Assembly: GCA_958450325.1 (NCBI GenBank)
Contig: OY288239.1
Coordinates: 42,675,811 to 42,739,810, forward strand
DNA length: 64,000 bases
Origin: Agrostemma githago
Lineage: Eukaryota > Streptophyta > Magnoliopsida > Caryophyllales > Caryophyllaceae
Direction: 5' to 3'
The notes below the pieces were generated by a model, which did no database searches, was not told the origin of the DNA, and was given only the letters and a program-made list of their open reading frames with translations. Shown here piece by piece: positions 57,868 to 64,000 of the stretch. Position numbers and translations under genes: made by a program. Positions within the stretch are counted from its first letter, which is position 1; every line of letters starts with the position of its first letter.

Positions 57868-57880
57868 ATCTCCCACTTGG
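57868..57880 (-). other. Copia polypurine tract
   Basis: Minus-strand CCAAGTGGGAGAT directly before the 3' LTR. Similar AAGTGGGAGT words recur near 58262 and 58890. Confidence 0.65.
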
Positions 57881-60718
57881 GTCATATACTAGTATATGTA
57901 GGACACCGAAGATTGTATTAATTATAACTCTATGAACTCAATAATGCTATCAAACATTCTAACCGTCTTATGCAATTCGGTTCATTAATCATATGTACAT
58001 AGAACCAAAGCGGTCTTTGCCACAGTTTGTCGTAACAGGACCCATCAATGATCACATATGCAAATATGACTAACGACATGAATCTAGTTTAGGAGTGTAG
58101 CATGGAAACAGCAACCGAATGTGATCCAAATATGCATATTTCCAACTGGTCCACCCTAAGCCTTAGTGAGATCAACCAAATAAGACAGAGTGAAACTGAA
58201 AACTGTAAACCTTATTTCTTCAGAACTGAGTAACCGTATATCATAATGTGTCTAATGTGACAAACTCCCACTTAACATGAGTATCTTCAGAACCGAAACA
58301 CCCATTTGAGCAATATGATCAAGAAAGACCGTAGGTGGTAATTCCTTAGTAAGCGGATCCGCAAAAATGGAGTTTGTACAAACATATCTTAGATGTCTTT
58401 CACTCTAAATCGTTTCTATAACAATAGATCAGTTGTATTGTTACTTGAAACTATAATAACCGTCAAGTTGTCACAAATAACTTAAATGGTCTTTCAATAC
58501 CGAACTTAATTTGCAGCCTTGTGACAAATAAGCATGGCCAAATAGAAGTCGAAATGCCGAATGATCTCAACCTGAATCGATCTTCTTTATATGATAGCAT
58601 TGTTTTGCTCCAAATATAAATGACAAACAATATTTGGCTACCCTTAGTGGATCTCAATATCCTATTGATTTCTCTTAATATCTGTCAATTAAACTATAGA
58701 ATGTACACAATATCCAAACATGCACAAAATAAGTTTAATTATACCTTACTACTAAACCCATGAAAAATATTCTGAAGTACGTGGATTTAAGTAATACATT
58801 GTATTCTAAATGAATTTTTCCTTAAGGACATCAATGAGACTGCATTAGTCCAATTTATTGAAAGGGTATAAAACTTGATATATTTTCATACTCCCACTTA
58901 ATCTTGAGTATCTACAATCATGTACCACATTCATACAAAACCAAATAAGATGATATCGTGATAGATTGATGTACTCTTTGATGGAAAACCTTATTTGAGT
59001 TTTCATTGGATGATTATTAACCTTATTTTTGCAGAAACTTTATCTTGAATCTATCGAGTCAAGATTTCTGGTATCGGCAACAATGAGTTTGTCAATGTCT
59101 CCATTGAAAAACTTGTCTTTACCATTCATCCAATGTAACTCCATATAAAACCGGATATGCCAACTGTCTTTATAGCCATTAATGATAAGACGAACCTCTC
59201 ATTACCGAATGAGTCTGTTTTGGCAGCAAATAACCATTTGAAACCAATATGCTTTATACTTTTAGGTAATGAAACAATTCCAAAGTGTCTTTATTGTTGA
59301 ATGACATAATACTTTATTGATGACATATGTAAATTCACATGTATTAGTTAGAACTTTCAATGATTCGGTAAAATGTTTAATGAATACTTTTCTACCATTT
59401 CATCATCTAATAACTCTTACTCTTGAATGTATGCAATATATAAATCTATTATTACATTGTAATATGTCAGTCCTGACATGAAAACAATGTAATCCTATGA
59501 AACTGCTTTCATTCTTCCCTTAGCGAATTTCTTTAATAACAATTGTTCTTGAGGTATTTGAATTGGTTTTACTAAAATGATCTCACGATCCTTTATAATG
59601 AGACACAAGATCATTTCCATAAGTCTCATTTCTTCCCCCCAAACTCAATAACCTCAATGAACCCATATTATTCGTCTTAAAGTAACTTGTGTGTGGGATC
59701 ATTACTTTATACATTACCCTTAATCCTTATAAAGTTATACAACAGAAGAATTATTGATTATCCATAAGTTCAACTATTACCTTAAAACAAAAAAAATATT
59801 CTTAATTAGTTGGACATCCCTTAGGTGTAAATAATTTACACTATAATCAATCAATAGGATTGTTGTATCTTTATCCAAAACCAAGCTGCAATTCTAATTT
59901 ACTTCTAGAGTTATCTAGGAAAGAGTGTGAATAATCAATCATACTCCTACCTAGCCCCAAGATCTTACTCTGCACATATAATACATCATACATATTTAAA
60001 CCTTCATATGGTGCAATTTTTAATGTAAGAACAAAGATCTCTAGAAAGTATCCAAAATAACCTTGACGTTCTTATCCTAAATAGTCAAATTTGTCAAAGT
60101 GTTTCCACTTATGATCGATCGACATGACATCTTTAATCTTTTACCGAGAATATATCTCGGTCAAATATGTGATAAAAACGTCTAGGAACTTGAAACTTCT
60201 CAAGGTCGAGATATAAATATCATACATAATTTTGTCTACAAATTAATATAGTGATGTGAACTAATACAACTTAGACCATGAAATAGTTCACATATCTTTA
60301 TATATCAATTATAAGACATCCAAAGTTCTTTTGATATCTATTTTCTCTTTTCTTTGTCTTTATTACCCTTCAATATGAGGATCCGAAGTAGAAGGATCAA
60401 TAATTTCATTTTGACACAACTTCAATGATCATTTTAATGTGTCATACCGAAAAAGAAATTATTGTCCACTGGAGTTTTAATGCAAGTCTTTAAATAATAT
60501 TACAATCTAAGTTATATAAAATTATCAAAAATGACAACTTTATCATTATTTGAATTAGGAAAATAGAAAATTAATTATTTCTCAATGGACAATGAACCAA
60601 ATTTGACCAAACGAAAAAAAAAAAATTGAACTCCACCAAAGGCAGTACAGAAAATTTTCCAGATTCAAATAAAATAACAAGTCAATAGTGATAACTAAAT
60701 TAGCCGATTGTCTCAAAC
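57881..60718 (-). pseudogene. Copia pol remnants, multiply broken
   Basis: No frame stays open beyond about 65 codons. The minus strand near 59160-59320 still gives KDTLELFHYLK, then a stop, then GFKWLFAAKTDSFGN. That is the RT entry 'P.GCKWVFK.K...G' of copia. Other pieces are too decayed to place. It cannot be functional. Confidence 0.5.
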
Positions 60719-61030
60719 TCAGATGATGACATGCCCCGAATAGATGAATCTTTCATCACCAATTGACATACAACATCTTAGATTCTTACTTCTACTTGCA
60801 TTAATGTACTTATGTGAATGAAAAACCAAATTCACCCCCAAAACATAATTGGATATAATGAATAACCTTAGACGACAAATCTTAAATGAGAAGTGTACTC
60901 TTAATGATATGCGATGAGGCGTACAAACTGGTAATATATTCCTTATGTGTCCATACTCATAACAAGCAACTAATAAACTTATCTTGTTATTCTTTGAGTT
61001 AGACACTTGCAGTTTATTTAATAAAAACAA
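60719..61030 (-). pseudogene. Copia gag zinc-knuckle remnant
   Basis: The minus strand encodes ACYEYGHIRNILPVC, a decayed CCHC knuckle (C..C...GH....C with the second and third Cys positions altered), preceded by a Lys/Asn-rich stretch. Its position upstream (minus sense) of the RT remnants fits gag. Confidence 0.5.
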
Positions 61031-61859
61031 TGTCCTTTAATATTTCCTTAATGTCGCATATTAAACAATCATTAAACGCATACATTAAATTTTCTACTCC
61101 ACAAAAACACGTGAGTCCACACGATATTTTCATCCTTATGAGTAGCACAACCATACATTCTCAATGTTGTGTTAAGATTATGACGACCCAAAATAAGTAT
61201 TTACATTCTCTTACCATTTATTTAAATAAACGGCGTCATCCGAATTGAGAATGTAACCTGAATATGACAGATATAATGAACAGTAATGTTAATTTGATGA
61301 ACAAAACAATATTCTCATATTTTGAATAAATTCAAACAGTATATAGTGTTTTTGCAAATTTAACATTTATTCGTTAGGCATAAATTAATAACTAAGCATT
61401 GACACTATAATTAAATAATCGTGATCAAATATTGACGATAAACTCATGTCGAACACTAAAGCCTTCCTTTGGGCCGATTTAGTATACACATGAAAATACC
61501 GAATAATCTTCACATATTTATCACACTACTACAAAAATGACCTAAGACACCATGGCTAACACACCGGTTGGATTGTGTAACTGGTGTCTTAATAATAAGA
61601 AACCTTTCATTTATTTTAACCGGTTTCTCAAAATCTTTGATAACACACAGGTTGGACTATCTAACCGGTCTCTTAATTTAAGAGACCATTTATTACTTTT
61701 AACTGGTCTCTTAAAAATAAACATAACAAACTGGATAAATTATATAACCGGTTTCTTAGTATTTGAAATCATTTATTTATTCACCGGTCTCTTAAATGTA
61801 CGTGTCAAATTAACTCGCGCGCAACTCTCTAATTGAGAAACTGCTAGGCCCAATTCATT

Positions 61860-62837
61860 TCATCAGTTCATCGCATCCAATTCCCTGTTTCGATTGTCGT
61901 TTCCTTCAATCTCTTCTTCACTTTCGCCATAGCTTCAGTCCACTACCAATCTAGTGCCCGTTACCGACCTCGCCTCTACTAGGTCATTTAAGGACGAGCC
62001 TTTCCCCGTCAACGCTTCTTCCCGTCAAAACTAGGAGGTACCTTTTTTAAACTGCATTCGTTGCAGTTATATATATTTAGTGTTCTTTTTTCATGACTTC
62101 GTACATGAAAACTTAGTATGGATTGATCTTTGTATTTCATCAAGTAATTTGAAATCACATGTTTCCACGAAGTCAACCTTGTATCAAATCACATCCTTGT
62201 TTTTCTCTTTACTCTAAATTACTGAGCACACACCAAATGTTTGAAGAAATTCCTCACTGAAATAAAACTATTTTATGGAATCCGATCATTGTTAGTTGTG
62301 TTGCTGCTTCTTATATTCTTGATGGCTAGTTGGTGGGAATGTTGCTGATGTATGTTTCATTCATGGTGTTTGTTTCTATTGTTAGGAATAGGTACTTGTG
62401 GGATAAAATTGGAGTTGGTGGGTATAGGTAGCCAAAGGAATGGAAGTCACCACCTCACTTTTGTGTAGTCGTGACCATGATGCTCGCCACATTCTTCGGC
62501 AATCAGAGAGATTACTTCTTTTTGGTGGTTTTAGTAAATTAATAACGTTGGTGGTTTAGGTTAATTCTGGTTTGAGCTTGGTTTCCCCATCTTGAGTCAC
62601 AATCTCTATCATTTCCCAAGTACGAGGGTTGATGCTTCTATCTGTTTACTTTAAATAGCATAGTGTTCATCAGGTTTGTTTTATTTTTTATTTTTCTGCA
62701 ATCAATTTCCTTATTTAACTGTAATACAAGTGTTTCATTGTGATATACTTTAAGATAAGACATTGCGGCGATGATACGTTTGACACTGTTTTCCTCCGTG
62801 CTCTCTCAGATTTAAGGTACTGAACTGAATCCATGTT
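61860..62837 (+). other. Probable captured 5' region of the ECT gene
   Basis: Between the CACTA subterminal repeats and the ECT exon lies about 1 kb with a pyrimidine-rich, leader-like start (CTGTTTCGATTGTCGTTTCC, CTTCTTCACTTTCGCC) and intron-like T-rich DNA. It could be the promoter, 5' UTR and first introns of the same captured gene. No coding exon is certain. Confidence 0.3.
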
Positions 62838-63250
62838 TACTCAGTCCGGTGTATGCGAACATTGAACCCATGACCAGTGACAAGACGTCAGAGTATGTCG
62901 TTGATATGAGTTTATATTATCCGGCTGCCGCGAGCATGGCTACTACTATACAGGTAATGCAGCAGTCCTTTTTATGTGTGAACAAATTCTATATTATACT
63001 ATGATCTTATGTTCCGGTCTTATGTTCCTTCATCTTAAATTCTCAGGGTTAGAGTCACCTGGTGTATGGGACGAACAACATATGCTGTTTTTGGTTCAGA
63101 TGGAACGGAAGTGCAATATGTATTATACACCCAAACTATAGATATGAGGAATATCCATTTAATTTGTACAATCCGTACATACCTGGTGCTATGATAAGAG
63201 TTAATGGCTCTTCTGTTGGTGAAGCTTCAATTACGTGTAGTCAATATAAA
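62838..63250 (+). pseudogene. Captured ECT-type (YTH family, m6A reader) gene fragment
   Basis: Exon A (to 62953) reads VYANIEPMTSDKTSEYVVDM then SLYYPAA. After a small frameshift it continues YGYYYTG across an intron. The intron runs from 62954 (CAG|GTAATG) to 63046 (TCTCAG). Exon B continues LESPGVWDEQHML. After further shifts come FGSDGTEVQY, then NYRYEEYPFNLYNPYIPGAM. This series (YYP...YGYYYTG.ESPG.W.E...F..DG..VQY...NYGY...PYNPYNPYIPGAM) is the N-terminal region of a subgroup of plant ECT proteins, upstream of the YTH domain. The YTH domain is absent. The retained intron shows DNA-level capture, not retroposition. The identification is from memory of the family. Confidence 0.65.
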
Positions 63251-64000
63251 TTTGTTGTAACTTTCTTATTATCAACTCATTTTTAGCGATAGATGAATTT
63301 ATTTTTTGGCACATTCATTCGGAGTAATAATTTTTGTAAGCAGTAATGACTTGGATATCATTATTTTTCTTATTATATATGAAGATAAAACATTTAAGTA
63401 TGGTCAATGTTATTGTTGGTAGGTATATGTCTGGTAAAAAAAAAATTGTTGGGGATATTGAATATCATAGGAATTTATTAGCAGTGTGCAATTTGTGATT
63501 AAAAATCAAATCAAGGAAAGAGACCAGTTGCTTTGCCAACTAATCTCTTATGCACTCATCAAAGAGACCAGTTTCTTATTAAAACTAGTCTCCTAACAAT
63601 CCTCAAAGACACCAGTTATAACCAAAATCTGATCTTTTATGTATAAAGTAAAGAGACCTGTTTTGGATAATAACCGTTCTCTTAATTTAACCAAACAAAC
63701 CCCCTTTCTCAACCAGTTTCTTAGGATAAGACACTTGTGAGATGGAGACCTGTTGCTAACAGGTTTCAGAGGCCATTTATAATAGGTCTTTTAGCCCTTT
63801 TTTGCAGTAGTGTCACCCGAAATAGTATATGTATTCGACCAAATAATGACCTTCCTTTGGGCCGACCATTATCCGCATGATTGCACATACTAGCAAACTT
63901 AAAAACCGAATGTTTGAATTTACTCTCCATTAAAAAAAACTGTATGGACATAATCCTTGTGAGTGTCATAAACTTAACAACACTCCCTTAACTTGTATTT

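Larger units (their letters stand above)
61524..63812 (+). mobile_element. Non-autonomous CACTA (En/Spm-type) transposon carrying a captured gene fragment
   Basis: The ends are CACTACTACAAAAATGACC and (reverse complement) CACTACTGCAAAAAAGGGC, with a 3-bp TSD TCA (61521-61523 and 63813-63815). That is diagnostic of CACTA. Both ends carry many copies of an AAGAGACCGGTT / AACTGGTCTCTTA-type subterminal motif in both orientations (61550-61800 and 63510-63790), the usual transposase-binding pattern. There is no transposase. The middle holds a 5'-UTR-like stretch and an intron-containing ECT gene fragment (62838-63250). Confidence 0.92.
57450..64000 (-). mobile_element. Decayed Ty1/copia element, split by a CACTA transposon
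   Basis: The left LTR 57450-57867 (plus-sense ends TGTAGCGTACC...ATTCTTACA) is followed on its right by ATCTCCCACTTGG, that is minus-strand CCAAGTGGGAGAT, a copia PPT. So this is the 3' LTR of a minus-oriented element. To the right lie scattered copia pol remnants (for example near 59160-59270, minus, GFKWLFAAKTDSFGN in RT) and a gag knuckle near 60950. CACTA 61524-63812 interrupts it. The 5' LTR lies beyond the window. Confidence 0.7.

Overview
This is nuclear DNA from a flowering plant. The evidence is nested LTR retrotransposons with plant-type primer-binding sites, LINEs, hAT, CACTA and Mutator-like elements, GT-AG introns and plant-only domains (FAR1, plant mobile domain, ECT/YTH). Codon style and element families look like a eudicot, but I cannot name the species. 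I see no complete ordinary host gene. Nearly every base is transposon-derived, and the window is best read as an excavation of nested insertions.

Left third (1-23,300). The edge holds an exon with a FAR1-type DNA-binding domain (minus strand). Two long-TIR, probably Mutator-like elements (A, 1752-13517; B, 13603-16210) sit side by side in TA/GA microsatellites. Both keep the first and last exons of a small minus-strand gene. Element A is split by a 10-kb LARD-like retrotransposon (2285-12238, minus) that has 3.4-3.5 kb LTRs, a good PBS and PPT, and no coding capacity. From 16669 to 23009 lies a 5'-truncated Tat-lineage Ty3/gypsy element. It contains a seven-exon antisense gene with a plant mobile domain, a 72-79 bp tandem array, a PPT and an LTR. 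That LTR is followed by a PBS, so it seems to be shared by two tandem copies.

Middle (23,300-47,970). Two 5'-truncated L1-type LINEs lie head to tail. The second abuts an internally deleted, Athila-like element (28558-47661, minus) with a decayed gag. One Athila LTR is split by a very young 12.2-kb Tat-lineage element (29439-41668, minus; LTRs of 680 bp each with five differences counted by eye; TSD ATAAT). This element has a nearly intact gag-pol, two antisense genes and a 125-bp tandem array. The other Athila LTR is split by a 581-bp hAT element with an 8-bp TSD. A third LINE 3' end follows.

Right third (47,970-64,000). Old, repeated GGGTCGGGTTAT-type sequence hosts three things: a hairpin MITE; a TSD-flanked copia mini-element whose two outer ends are both U5 ends in inverted orientation; and a 4.7-kb solo gypsy LTR (TSD GGTCG) that itself contains a 674-bp hAT element. 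The window ends in a decayed minus-strand Ty1/copia element (57450 to the edge). That element is split by a 2.3-kb CACTA transposon carrying an intron-containing fragment of an ECT-type m6A-reader (YTH family) gene.

Inferred order of events: LINEs, then Athila, then hAT and the young Tat element; copia, then CACTA with captured ECT; Mutator-like A, then LARD. The most interesting material is the antisense cargo of the two Tat elements, the captured ECT fragment, the inverted-U5 copia insertion and the LTR that has both a PPT and a PBS.
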